Shown: positions 54,241 through 62,452 of the stretch, in pieces | Numbering within the stretch: position 1 is the stretch's first letter | How the letters are laid out: the number at the start of each line of letters is the position of its first letter | Source: Psychroserpens jangbogonensis | GTDB taxonomy: Bacteria; Bacteroidota; Bacteroidia; Flavobacteriales; Flavobacteriaceae | Length of the DNA stretch: 64,000 nucleotides | Direction: 5' to 3' | NCBI RefSeq assembly: GCF_000797465.1 | Contig: NZ_JSWG01000001.1 | Coordinates: forward strand, 248,001 to 312,000 | The notes under the pieces: generated by a model | What the model was told of the DNA's origin: nothing | What the model saw: the letters and a program-made list of their open reading frames with translations, nothing else | Databases searched by the model: none | Translations under genes and position numbers: made by a program

Positions 54241-56709
54241 TTAAGCGCGGTTAAAAACCTTTTTTATACGTTTCCAAATTGATTTTTTGTCCTTTTCATG
54301 ATAGGCATTACCATAAACACCATAGCCATAGCCATAGCCATAGCCATAGCCATAGCCATAATTATGATTCGTTTTATGCTTGTAGAAATTTAACACAAAA
54401 CTAATATTTTTAACTTCTCCTGCTCTATATTTCGCATTTACTAACGCCAACATACCTTTTTTAGTATAATCCAATCGAACCATAAAAATTGTAGCGTCAG
54501 CATATTGTGTTAATTCTAAAGCATCAGTAACTAATCCCAAAGGTGGTGTATCTAATACGATCATATCATAATCCTTACGCAATTGATCAATCAAAATTTT
54601 CATTTGATCACTCATCAAAAGCTCTGATGGATTTGGAGGAATTGGACCCGAAGGCACAACATCAAGATTTTCAATATGTGTAACATATTTAACTTCTTCA
54701 AAATCACTTTCTCCAATAAGATAATTTACGACACCTTTATCGTTATCAATATTAAAATCTCCAAATATTTTTGGTTTACGTAAATCGAGACCTAACAAAA
54801 TTGTTTTTTTACCAGATAAAGCATAAACCGTTGCAATATTAATAGAGCAAAATGTTTTTCCTTCACCACTCACAGATGAAGTAATCATTAATGTCTTTCC
54901 TTGATTATTTTCTAGTTTTTTATATAAAAACTGTAAACTTGATCGAATAGATCTAAAAGATTCAGCAACGGCTGATTTTGATTTTTCAAATACAATTAGA
55001 TTGTTTTTATAATTATATTTTCCAATTAAACCTAAAATTGGAATCTTTGATAATTGTTCAATCTCATCAGAGCCATGTATAGTATTATCTAACAAAAAAA
55101 GCATGAAAATCAAAAACATTGGAATAAAAAAGCCTAACATCAAAGCCATCATATAATTGAGCGACTTATTTGGACCTATACGACCACCACCAATATCTTT
55201 AGCTTCATCAATAACTGATATATCAGAAATGTTTGCGGCTTTAACAATTGCTGCTTCACTTCTTTTGGCTGTATAAATATTATACGCCTCTTGACTAATA
55301 TCCAGTTTTCTTTGAATCTTTAAAAACTGCTGTTGATCTTCAGGTAAATCAATCAATTTAGCTTCTAAATTTACAATACTCCTATTAATAGTAGACAATT
55401 GAATACCTAACGTCTTCTTGGTCGATTTTATAACTTCTAAAAGCACATTTTTTTCAGAATCGATTTGCTTATCTAATTCTTTAAACAGAGCTGAACTTTC
55501 TTTAGTAGTATATTCTAAATTTTGACGTTCAGATGCCAATGCTATTATTTTTGACACACTACTTAATATATTACTTTCTTCTATACCAACACTTGTAGGT
55601 GCGGCAATCTCAGTATAATCTGTTTTTGTCTTAAGGTAAGTTTCTAAATTATCTAAATAATTTAATTTTAATTGTTCTTGTTCTTTAGTTAAATCGTACG
55701 CTCTTAATTGATTTGAAACTTGAGAAATTTCATCGGTGACATTAAATACTTTGTTCTGTTTTCTGAATTTGTTCATTTCATCAGTAACATCTATTAGATT
55801 TAAATTAACCGTAGCAAGACTACTATCAATAAATCTAATAGTATTGGTAGCGTATAAGTTTTTCTTTTCTAGCTCTGATTTACTTAAAATTGCTGAAGTT
55901 GCATTTAAATAATCAACAATTTTCGCTTTATTAGTTCCTGCTAATTGCAATTGTAAAACAGAAGATGCAGATTTAGAAAAAGCACCAATAATAATTTTAT
56001 TTTTATAACTATTGACGATTCCGTCAAAATTTGAAAATTGAATAAAAAATTCAGATCCAGTTTTAACTTGTGATGAAGTTTTAAGAACAAGTCGTCCATT
56101 TAAAAATGGCAAATCTATTAATTCACCATTTTTATATTTTTTCGTAAAAACACCTGTTTGAACAGAAATACTGTTTATGGATTTGTTATCATATTTTTGA
56201 GCACTTCTTTTTGCGCCCTCAAATTCGGTAAAAACTTCAAATTCATTATTATCTAAAAAACGTATTCCTACTGGGTAGCTTAAAACTTGAGGTTTAGACT
56301 TATCTATTTGAAAATCAAAAGGCACATTCTTATACACATCTTCTTTTCTATATTTTCCATTAACCAAATACTGCATGTAAAACTGTAATGAGTCTACTAC
56401 TTTTTCATTATGAGTCCTTGTCTTTATCGCTGTTATTATTTTACCAACTTTTCCAGAAACTCCTCCCCAATTAAAGGAGATGCTAGTATTAGCAGTAAAA
56501 AATGGATTTTGATCATTTTCTACAGAAATAAGTGAATTTAACTTATATATATTTTGTTTTCTTACATTAATAAAATAAGCTATTAAAAGTGCAGTACTTA
56601 TTGATAATAGAACTAGCTTCCAAAGATTTAAAATTTTAAATAAATAACCTCTAAAGTCAAAACTTATCCGGCCAAATTCTTCAGTATCTAAATAGTCTTG
56701 ATTTGACAT
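54241..56709 (-). CDS. wzc: Polysaccharide co-polymerase / tyrosine autokinase (Wzc type)
   Basis: An 822-residue inner-membrane protein. Two membrane helices flank a large periplasmic coiled-coil Wzz domain (about 60-520, with many Gln/Leu/Lys heptads). The cytoplasmic BY-kinase has Walker A SSVSGEGKT (near residue 613), GLDLRKPKIFG as Walker A', and MIVLDTPPLGLVTDA as Walker B. The C-terminal tail carries seven Tyr-Gly pairs plus two more tyrosines, the autophosphorylation cluster. The ATG at 56709 follows the wza stop by one base; a TTG at 56727 is possible but would overlap wza. Confidence 0.93.
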   Translation of the reverse strand: MSNQDYLDTEEFGRISFDFRGYLFKILNLWKLVLLSISTALLIAYFINVRKQNIYKLNSLISVENDQNPFFTANTSISFNWGGVSGKVGKIITAIKTRTHNEKVVDSLQFYMQYLVNGKYRKEDVYKNVPFDFQIDKSKPQVLSYPVGIRFLDNNEFEVFTEFEGAKRSAQKYDNKSINSISVQTGVFTKKYKNGELIDLPFLNGRLVLKTSSQVKTGSEFFIQFSNFDGIVNSYKNKIIIGAFSKSASSVLQLQLAGTNKAKIVDYLNATSAILSKSELEKKNLYATNTIRFIDSSLATVNLNLIDVTDEMNKFRKQNKVFNVTDEISQVSNQLRAYDLTKEQEQLKLNYLDNLETYLKTKTDYTEIAAPTSVGIEESNILSSVSKIIALASERQNLEYTTKESSALFKELDKQIDSEKNVLLEVIKSTKKTLGIQLSTINRSIVNLEAKLIDLPEDQQQFLKIQRKLDISQEAYNIYTAKRSEAAIVKAANISDISVIDEAKDIGGGRIGPNKSLNYMMALMLGFFIPMFLIFMLFLLDNTIHGSDEIEQLSKIPILGLIGKYNYKNNLIVFEKSKSAVAESFRSIRSSLQFLYKKLENNQGKTLMITSSVSGEGKTFCSINIATVYALSGKKTILLGLDLRKPKIFGDFNIDNDKGVVNYLIGESDFEEVKYVTHIENLDVVPSGPIPPNPSELLMSDQMKILIDQLRKDYDMIVLDTPPLGLVTDALELTQYADATIFMVRLDYTKKGMLALVNAKYRAGEVKNISFVLNFYKHKTNHNYGYGYGYGYGYGYGVYGNAYHEKDKKSIWKRIKKVFNRA
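54321..54360 (-). repeat. Hexanucleotide tandem repeat encoding the Wzc tyrosine cluster
   Basis: CATAGC repeated six times plus CATA on the plus strand (TATGGC on the coding strand), giving alternating Tyr-Gly codons in frame. A change of copy number by slippage would add or remove two residues without a frameshift. Confidence 0.9.
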
Positions 56710-56710
56710 G

Positions 56711-57508
56711 TTATTTTGCTCTATCAATTAATAAAAGGGTTGTTGTAAATAACGTAATTAAACCAACAATAGAAGTTATCGTTCCAATACCTGTAGTACC
56801 TGTTCCCCAAGTTTTTTGTTTCAATGGTTTGATGTAAATAATGTCATTAGGTTGAATGTAATAAAACGGAGATTTCATTACATTAATATCTGTTAAATCT
56901 AAAGTGTGTATTTTTTGTCCTTGAGGGTATTGTCTTATTATTTGCACTTCTTTTGCGTTACCGGTTATAGGTATTTCACCAGCATTAGCAATAGCTTCAA
57001 AAATATTAACACGCTCCTGAAAGAGTGTAATTGTACCTGGTGATTTTATTTCTCCATTTACAGTAAAACGAAGTCCAGCTAATTTTACTGTAACAAAAAT
57101 GTTTGCAGTTTCTTTAAACTGTTCTTCTAATAGTTTATCTTTTATTAATTTTTCAATGTCTTCAGCATTGTAACCTAAAACATTTATTTTTCCAAGTTCA
57201 GGAATTCTAATATTACCATGAAGATCAACAGTAAACCCATCAAAATAGGCGCGCTCAGCACTTGACGCATTTAAATTCCCTTCACCTACTGGATTAAAAA
57301 TGGTAACATTGTCTTGATCTAATACCTTAAGACGAATATTCAAAATATCATAGATTTGAATTCTGTAAGGTTTTTGCTGCTCAACCATTACTTGCGTTGA
57401 ATCAGAAGGCGTATCTTTCTCTTGAAGATAAACAATATCCTTATGAGGTATACACGATGTAGACAAGATACAAAGTAACAATCCTGTTAGCACTAATAGT
57501 CTATTCAT
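56711..57508 (-). CDS. wza: Outer-membrane polysaccharide export protein (Wza type)
   Basis: A 265-residue lipoprotein: signal MNRLLVLTGLLLCILSTSC with lipidated Cys19. A polysaccharide export domain (YRIQIYDILNIRLKVLDQ near residues 47-64) and an SLBB domain (VNGEIKSPGTITLFQERVNIFEAIANAGEI, about 153-182) follow. A C-terminal hydrophobic stretch (IGTITSIVGLITLFTTTLLLID) may be the last, membrane-spanning segment. It is shorter than E. coli Wza, as usual in Bacteroidota. It is the first gene of the locus, next to the promoter. Confidence 0.93.
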   Translation of the reverse strand: MNRLLVLTGLLLCILSTSCIPHKDIVYLQEKDTPSDSTQVMVEQQKPYRIQIYDILNIRLKVLDQDNVTIFNPVGEGNLNASSAERAYFDGFTVDLHGNIRIPELGKINVLGYNAEDIEKLIKDKLLEEQFKETANIFVTVKLAGLRFTVNGEIKSPGTITLFQERVNIFEAIANAGEIPITGNAKEVQIIRQYPQGQKIHTLDLTDINVMKSPFYYIQPNDIIYIKPLKQKTWGTGTTGIGTITSIVGLITLFTTTLLLIDRAK

Positions 57509-57530
57509 TATAAATTGCTTGTTGCTTCAC

Positions 57531-57559
57531 AAATATAACTTATCACTATTAATATCAAA
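57531..57559 (-). promoter_or_regulatory. Promoter at the head of the polysaccharide locus
   Basis: On the minus strand TTTG (57559-57556), a 17-nt spacer and TATATTTG (57538-57531), an exact -7 match 22 nt before the wza start. The spacer is 2 nt shorter than ideal. I saw no other equally good promoter on the coding strand down to the last gene, though internal ones may exist. Confidence 0.55.
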
Positions 57560-57611
57560 ACTATTCGCAGTATTTTTGAGTAATATAACTTTCTTTGTAA
57601 AAAAAATTGAT

Positions 57612-59480
57612 TTGAATTATATAACTGTTGAAAACATATCGAAATCTTATGGTGAATTAGAACTCTTTTCTGATCTCTCATTTAGTATTCATAAAGATGA
57701 TAAAACTGCTTTTATTGCCAAAAACGGAAGTGGGAAGACTTCGATATTAAATATTCTATCTGGTGATGACTCTCCAGATTCTGGACAGGTAGTAATGAGA
57801 AATGGTTTACGGATTTCATTTTTATCACAGTCTCCGCAATTTAATGATAAGCTAACTATTAATGATACTATTTTTAATTCAGATTCTCCGCAATTAAAAA
57901 TTATTGAAAATTATGAAAAAGCGCTACTAAATCCTGAAGACACAGAAGCCTACCAAAAAGCTTTTGAACAAATGGACATTCATAACGCATGGGAGTTTGA
58001 ACTTCAGTTTAAACAAATATTGTCTCAACTTAAGCTAGATGATCTTAATCAAAAGATTAGTACAATGTCTGGTGGACAAATAAAACGTCTGGCTTTAGCC
58101 CAAGCATTAATTAGTAATCCAGATGTACTTGTTCTAGATGAACCTACAAATCATCTTGATTTAGAAATGATTGAATGGTTAGAACAGTATTTTGCTAAAT
58201 CACAGTTTACGCTTTTCATGGTAACTCACGATCGTTACTTTTTAGAACGTGTTTGTAATGAAATCATTGAACTTGACCACGGAAAACTATACACTTACAA
58301 AGGAAATTATTCATACTACCTCGAAAATAAAGAAACTCGAATCCTACAAGAGCAGGTTGAAACTGGTAAAGCCAAACAGTTATTTAAAAAAGAATTAGAA
58401 TGGATGCGTCGTCAACCTAAAGCGAGAACGACTAAATCTAAATCTAGAATTGATGATTTTTCAGATATAAAGAAACGTGCCCATCAGCGTAGAAATGATC
58501 ACAAAGTCGAATTAGAAATCAATATGGAACGCTTAGGTAGTAAAATTGTTGAGTTCCATAGAGTATCTAAATCCTTTGACGATAAAGTGATTCTAGATAA
58601 TTTTGAATACGTATTTAAAAAAGGTGAACGCATTGGTATCATTGGAAAAAACGGTACAGGAAAATCTACATTCCTAAATATGCTCACACATACTTCACAA
58701 CCAGACTCTGGAAAAATCATTATTGGAGATACTGTGAAATTTGGCTATTACACACAAGGTGGTATAAATATCAAACCCAAGCAAAAGGTCATTGAGGTTA
58801 TTAAAGAGTTTGGAGAATTTATTCCATTGACTAAAGGACGTCAAATTAGTGCTAAACAATTATTAGAACGTTTTCTTTTCGATGGAAAAAAACAGCACGA
58901 CTATGTAGAAAAATTAAGTGGTGGAGAACAAAAACGTTTGTACTTGTGTACCGTTTTAATTCAGAATCCAAATTTTTTAATTCTTGATGAGCCAACAAAT
59001 GATTTAGATATTGTAACATTGAATATTCTCGAACAATTTTTACTCGACTTTCCTGGCTGCCTTCTGGTTGTTTCTCACGACAGGTATTTTATGGACAAAA
59101 TTGTAGATCACCTTTTTGTATTTAAAGGTGATGGTGAAGTTCAAGATTTCCCAGGTAATTATTCTGACTATAGAACTTACGAAGCCTCTACACCAGTCGA
59201 ATCTAAAGTCACCGTAGAAACTTCTAAAGTTTCTAAAGAAAAAGTGAAAGATTATAAGGCCGAGAAATTATCCTATAATGAACAAAAAGAATATAAAAAC
59301 CTGGAGAGTAAAATCCGTTCTTTAGAACTAGATAAAAAGGCAGTAGAAGAAAAATTTACTGATATGTCATTGTCACAGGATAAGATTAACGAACTATCTC
59401 AGCAACTTGAAAAAATAATAAATAATATTGAAGAGAAAGAGATGCGATGGTTTGAATTATCAGAAAAGTTTGAATCCTAA
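57612..59480 (+). CDS. ABC-F family ATPase (Uup/EttA-like)
   Basis: A 622-residue soluble tandem ABC ATPase of the ABC-F type that binds ribosomes and aids translation. The TTG at 57612 (MNYITVENISKSYGELEL) is chosen: the frame is open 31 codons further but those are atypical. Domain 1 has AKNGSGKTS, MSGGQIKRLALAQAL and LDEPTNHLDLEMIEW; a basic linker (about 260-310, RRQPKARTTKSKSR) follows; domain 2 has GKNGTGKST, LSGGEQKRLYL and LDEPTNDLDIVTL. A C-terminal coiled coil with Lys/Glu heptads is Uup-like. Divergent from wza. Confidence 0.9.
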   Translation: MNYITVENISKSYGELELFSDLSFSIHKDDKTAFIAKNGSGKTSILNILSGDDSPDSGQVVMRNGLRISFLSQSPQFNDKLTINDTIFNSDSPQLKIIENYEKALLNPEDTEAYQKAFEQMDIHNAWEFELQFKQILSQLKLDDLNQKISTMSGGQIKRLALAQALISNPDVLVLDEPTNHLDLEMIEWLEQYFAKSQFTLFMVTHDRYFLERVCNEIIELDHGKLYTYKGNYSYYLENKETRILQEQVETGKAKQLFKKELEWMRRQPKARTTKSKSRIDDFSDIKKRAHQRRNDHKVELEINMERLGSKIVEFHRVSKSFDDKVILDNFEYVFKKGERIGIIGKNGTGKSTFLNMLTHTSQPDSGKIIIGDTVKFGYYTQGGINIKPKQKVIEVIKEFGEFIPLTKGRQISAKQLLERFLFDGKKQHDYVEKLSGGEQKRLYLCTVLIQNPNFLILDEPTNDLDIVTLNILEQFLLDFPGCLLVVSHDRYFMDKIVDHLFVFKGDGEVQDFPGNYSDYRTYEASTPVESKVTVETSKVSKEKVKDYKAEKLSYNEQKEYKNLESKIRSLELDKKAVEEKFTDMSLSQDKINELSQQLEKIINNIEEKEMRWFELSEKFES

Positions 59481-59483
59481 TTA

Positions 59484-60254
59484 ATGTTTCAAATTATTGA
59501 ATACATAAAATTCATTTTCAAGTCAACCAATCAACATGGTGTGCATTCGCCTTTTGTTTATGATTTGGTTACCAAATGCTTTTATGACAAAACAAAACAC
59601 GATGCGTACTCTAGTCTTTCTGAATATCGAAAATACTTATTAAAAAACAAACAGCAGATTAAAATCACAGATTTTGGCGCTGGCTCTAGAGTATTCAAGA
59701 CTAATTTGAGAGCTGTCAATTCAATAGCTAAGACCTCTGGCTCAACTCTAAACAGAGCAAAATTATTGTACAGACTTGTTCGCTATTTTAAACCTCAACA
59801 CACTTTAGAACTAGGCACATCATTAGGAATCGCTACTCAAGCAATAGCTTTAGGTCATTCAAAAAATCATGTAGTTACTATTGAAGGCTGTTCAAATATT
59901 TCAGACTTCACAAAGCAACAACTTAACGAGTTCAATGTTAACAATGTCACTCTCAAAACCGGAGAATTTGATAACGCTCTTTTAGAATTGCAAGACAACA
60001 ATTTTAATCTGGTTTTCTTTGATGGCAATCATAATAAAAAAGCGACGCTGAAGTACTTTAACTTGCTAGTGAACAAAGCGCATAATAATTCCGTTTTTAT
60101 TTTCGACGACATCCATTGGTCAAAAGATATGGTTGAAGCATGGGAAATCATAAAAACACATCCAAAGGTTACAATTAGCATAGATACTTTTTTTTGGGGA
60201 TTGATTTTTTTTAGAAAAGAACAAGCCAAAGAAAATTTTACCATTAGATTGTAA
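59484..60254 (+). CDS. SAM-dependent O-methyltransferase-like protein
   Basis: A 256-residue class I methyltransferase. HTLELGTSLGIATQAIALG is motif I, VVTIEGCSNISDFTKQQL motif II, and FNLVFFDGNHNKKATLKYFNLLVN with FIFDDIHWSKDMVEAW supply the acidic residues seen in O-methyltransferases. An N-terminal region (TNQHGVHSPFVYDLVTKCFYD) is a hallmark of this flavobacterial group. It starts 3 nt after the ABC-F gene and shares its transcript. The substrate is unknown. Confidence 0.82.
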   Translation: MFQIIEYIKFIFKSTNQHGVHSPFVYDLVTKCFYDKTKHDAYSSLSEYRKYLLKNKQQIKITDFGAGSRVFKTNLRAVNSIAKTSGSTLNRAKLLYRLVRYFKPQHTLELGTSLGIATQAIALGHSKNHVVTIEGCSNISDFTKQQLNEFNVNNVTLKTGEFDNALLELQDNNFNLVFFDGNHNKKATLKYFNLLVNKAHNNSVFIFDDIHWSKDMVEAWEIIKTHPKVTISIDTFFWGLIFFRKEQAKENFTIRL

Positions 60255-60268
60255 CAAGCGTTAATGTA

Positions 60269-60300
60269 TTGCGTCATATGGAGTGAAATCTGTATCTTGC
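60269..60300 (+). promoter_or_regulatory. Candidate promoter of the MacB/LolD-type ATPase gene
   Basis: TTG (60269-60271), a 21-nt spacer and TATCTTGC (60293-60300), a -7 box missing one T. It lies within the upstream extension of the reading frame, which supports the ATG at 60330 as the real start. Confidence 0.35.
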
Positions 60301-60329
60301 AGGAGCATCAATTAAAAACAAATTCTGTA

Positions 60330-61013
60330 ATGAGTAACGTTATTGAAATAAGAAATATCATTCGTGATTTTCAACTCGGTCAAGAAACCGTTCATGTTTT
60401 AAAAGGTATCGATTTAGATATCAAACTTGGTGACTATGTTGCCATTATGGGACCTTCTGGCTCAGGAAAATCTACACTAATGAACTTATTAGGATGCTTA
60501 GACACTCCAACTGCAGGTTCTTATATTCTTAACGGAAAAGACGTGAGTCAGATGACTGATGATGATCTTGCTGACATAAGAAATACCGAAATTGGTTTTG
60601 TATTTCAAACCTTTAACCTTTTACCAAGAACAACTGCCTTAGACAATGTAGCCTTGCCAATGGTTTATGCAGGAGCTTCTAAATCTGAACGCAATAAACG
60701 TGCAGAGGAAGTTTTAACAGATGTAGGTCTTTCAGATCGTATGGACCATAAACCGAATCAACTTTCAGGTGGTCAACGTCAACGTGTTGCCGTTGGTAGA
60801 GCCTTAGTAAATAAACCTTCTATAATATTAGCTGATGAACCTACAGGTAACTTAGATTCCAAAACAGGTCATGAAATCATGGGGCTTTTTGATGAAATTC
60901 ATAAAGCAGGTAATACTGTTATTATGGTGACTCACGAAGAAGAAGTTGCTGCACATGCCAGACGTATTATTCGTTTACGCGATGGTATGATAGAAAGTGA
61001 TACCAGGAGCTAG
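60330..61013 (+). CDS. MacB/LolD-type ABC transporter ATP-binding protein
   Basis: A 227-residue ATPase: Walker [11 protein letters not shown]-loop [21 protein letters not shown], signature [19 protein letters not shown], Walker [16 protein letters not shown] and [12 protein letters not shown]. These are the wordings of the MacB/LolD/FtsE group that drive mechanotransmission across the envelope. No permease gene is adjacent in the window. The start was moved 22 codons in from the first possible one, which would translate the promoter region. It is followed by a broken small membrane-protein gene. Confidence 0.88.
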   Translation: MSNVIEIRNIIRDFQLGQETVHVLKGIDLDIKLGDYVAIMGPSGSGKSTLMNLLGCLDTPTAGSYILNGKDVSQMTDDDLADIRNTEIGFVFQTFNLLPRTTALDNVALPMVYAGASKSERNKRAEEVLTDVGLSDRMDHKPNQLSGGQRQRVAVGRALVNKPSIILADEPTGNLDSKTGHEIMGLFDEIHKAGNTVIMVTHEEEVAAHARRIIRLRDGMIESDTRS

Positions 61014-61072
61014 AATTCTCAGCTTAAGTATTACACCTTAAATTTACTAGTTATTCTATTTAACAGATAATC

Positions 61073-61278
61073 ATGGCAAAGAAAATAGCATTGACCTTTT
61101 TTGGAGCACTCATTAGTCTCTTTAGTTTATTTTAATAGCTGCAATTACCTTATATACAGGTAAATAAGACAACACAATAGCGTTTTGTTTTCTTATTATT
61201 CCTTCAGTTTTTTTGTTAATAGGTATTTTAGCACTTCGAAATGGAATTAGATTAAAACTAAAACCAGAAGATCTCTAA
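61073..61278 (+). pseudogene. Disrupted small membrane-protein gene
   Basis: An ATG starts MAKKIALTFFGALISLFSLF and then stops (TAA at 61133). The continuation lies in another frame: IAAITLYTGK, an in-frame TAA at 61163-61165 region, then DNTIAFCFLIIPSVFLLIGI and a basic end LRNGIRLKLKPEDL with stop at 61276. Joined, these give a plausible protein of about 68 residues with two membrane helices, so at least one frameshift and one nonsense change are implied. Alternatively these are sequencing errors. No known family is assigned. Confidence 0.6.
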
Positions 61279-61312
61279 TCATAACTTTTATACAATTCAT
61301 TTTAAAAACCCT

Positions 61313-61320
61313 TAACTTTG
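61313..61320 (+). promoter_or_regulatory. Candidate -7 box for the adenosyltransferase gene
   Basis: TAACTTTG, an exact TAnnTTTG match ending 4 nt before the ATG, so transcripts would be nearly leaderless. A weak TTTA lies upstream near 61287-61290. Confidence 0.4.
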
Positions 61321-61324
61321 AATT

Positions 61325-61900
61325 ATGAAAATTTATACTAAAACAGGAGATAAAGGAACGACTGCACTTTTTGGTGGTACTCGTGTTCCAAAACATCATA
61401 TAAGAATTGATAGCTACGGAACTGTTGATGAACTCAACTCACATTTAGGACTTATAAGAGATCAAGATATCGACCAACATTATAAAGAAGTGTTGATGGA
61501 TATTCAAGACAAATTATTTACGGTTGGAGCCATTCTAGCTACTGATCCTGAAAAAGCTGTTTTAAAAAGTGGAAAAGAACGCTTAAATATTCCTAAGATA
61601 TCTGAAACACACATTACTAAACTAGAGCAAGAAATGGATACCATGAACGAAGCCTTGCCTCCAATGACGCACTTCGTTTTGCCTGGTGGACATCAAACTG
61701 TGTCATTCTGTCACATAGCACGTTGTGTCTGCAGAAGGGCTGAACGTTTAGCCAGTGCTCTTAATGATCTTGAACCTTTTCAACCCGAAAGTTTGAAATA
61801 TCTAAACCGACTTTCTGACTATCTATTTGTATTGGCACGAAAGTTGTCTTATGACTTACAAGCCGAAGAAGTAAAATGGATTCCTCAAAAAGAATCTTAA
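61325..61900 (+). CDS. Cob(I)alamin adenosyltransferase, PduO type
   Basis: A 191-residue enzyme that transfers the adenosyl group of ATP to cob(I)alamin, making adenosylcobalamin. The N-terminal ATP motif MKIYTKTGDKGTTALFGGTRVPKHH, IDSYGTVDELNSHLGL and the C-terminal CRRAERLA...LNRLSDYLFVLARKL with the conserved Arg, Asn and Asp residues are all there. It should serve B12-dependent enzymes encoded elsewhere. It stands alone with its own -7 box. Confidence 0.93.
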   Translation: MKIYTKTGDKGTTALFGGTRVPKHHIRIDSYGTVDELNSHLGLIRDQDIDQHYKEVLMDIQDKLFTVGAILATDPEKAVLKSGKERLNIPKISETHITKLEQEMDTMNEALPPMTHFVLPGGHQTVSFCHIARCVCRRAERLASALNDLEPFQPESLKYLNRLSDYLFVLARKLSYDLQAEEVKWIPQKES

Positions 61901-61998
61901 GTACCACTTTGCAGAATAAAGTAACAGTTCTACTAGGCTTAAAATCAGTAAAAAAGTATACGTTCTTTAAATTATTATTTAATTAATTCGATTTTTTC

Positions 61999-62028
61999 TT
62001 GACTTTATGAACTATAATTTTATTTTTG
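61999..62028 (+). promoter_or_regulatory. Promoter of the DUF2795 gene
   Basis: TTG (61999-62001), a 19-nt spacer and TATTTTTG (62021-62028): the closest match to the full Bacteroidota consensus in the window, 23 nt before the ATG. Confidence 0.65.
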
Positions 62029-62051
62029 CAAAAAATAAACACCATTAAGAA

Positions 62052-62273
62052 ATGTATTGGACATTAGAATTAGCATCGTATTTAAGTGATGCGCCTTGGC
62101 CAGCAACAAAGGACGAATTAATTGACTTCGCTATTAGAACAGGAGCTCCTTTGGAGGTTGTTGAAAATCTACAAGCGATAGAAGACGAAGGCGACTCTTA
62201 CGACTCCATTGAAGAAATTTGGTCAGATTATCCAACTGACGAAGATTATCTCTGGAATGAGGACGAGTATTAA
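62052..62273 (+). CDS. DUF2795 family protein
   Basis: A 73-residue acidic protein: MYWTLELASYLSDAPWPATKDELIDFAIRTGAPLEVVENLQ and a C-terminal acidic, aromatic tail (EEIWSDYPTDEDYLWNEDEY). The family is strongly conserved in Bacteroidota and its function is, to my knowledge, undetermined. A near-ideal promoter and two successive terminators make it a stand-alone, probably well expressed unit. The next gene is secA, a neighbour often seen for this family. Confidence 0.85.
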   Translation: MYWTLELASYLSDAPWPATKDELIDFAIRTGAPLEVVENLQAIEDEGDSYDSIEEIWSDYPTDEDYLWNEDEY

Positions 62274-62300
62274 AGATAATTGAAATGAAAATTATCTTTT
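62272..62300 (+). terminator. First terminator after the DUF2795 gene
   Basis: A 10-bp AT-rich stem (62272-62281 with 62290-62299), 8-nt loop and short T-run. The stem begins inside the stop codon region. It is weak in GC, so it may need the second hairpin downstream. Confidence 0.55.
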
Positions 62301-62315
62301 CGATAAAAGAAACGT

Positions 62316-62343
62316 AAAAAAGTCTCATTTAGAGACTTTTTTT
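62316..62343 (+). terminator. Second terminator before secA
   Basis: A-run, stem GTCTC (62322-62326), loop ATTTA, stem GAGAC (62332-62336) and seven T. The flanking A and T runs lengthen the stem. Confidence 0.85.
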
Positions 62344-62354
62344 GTGCCTGAATC

Positions 62355-62386
62355 TTTCAGAATAAATAACACAAATCATATCTTTG
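62355..62386 (+). promoter_or_regulatory. secA promoter
   Basis: TATCTTTG (62379-62386) matches the -7 consensus exactly; TTTC (62355-62358) at a 20-nt spacer is a weak -33 box. The leader to the secA ATG would be about 60 nt. Confidence 0.55.
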
Positions 62387-62452
62387 GGGTTCTTAAACCT
62401 TAGAAGATAAAACGTTGCTTGCATCGTTTCTAAATAATATAAACAAACACCA

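Noticed and set aside
54321-54360. Short repeat as a CRISPR-like array
   Set aside because: The unit is six bases without spacers and is in frame within wzc, so it is a coding microsatellite.
57576-57597. TTG and TTTCTTTG as a promoter for the ABC-F gene
   Set aside because: The spacer is only 11 nt and the -7 box lacks the TA, so it does not fit the consensus.
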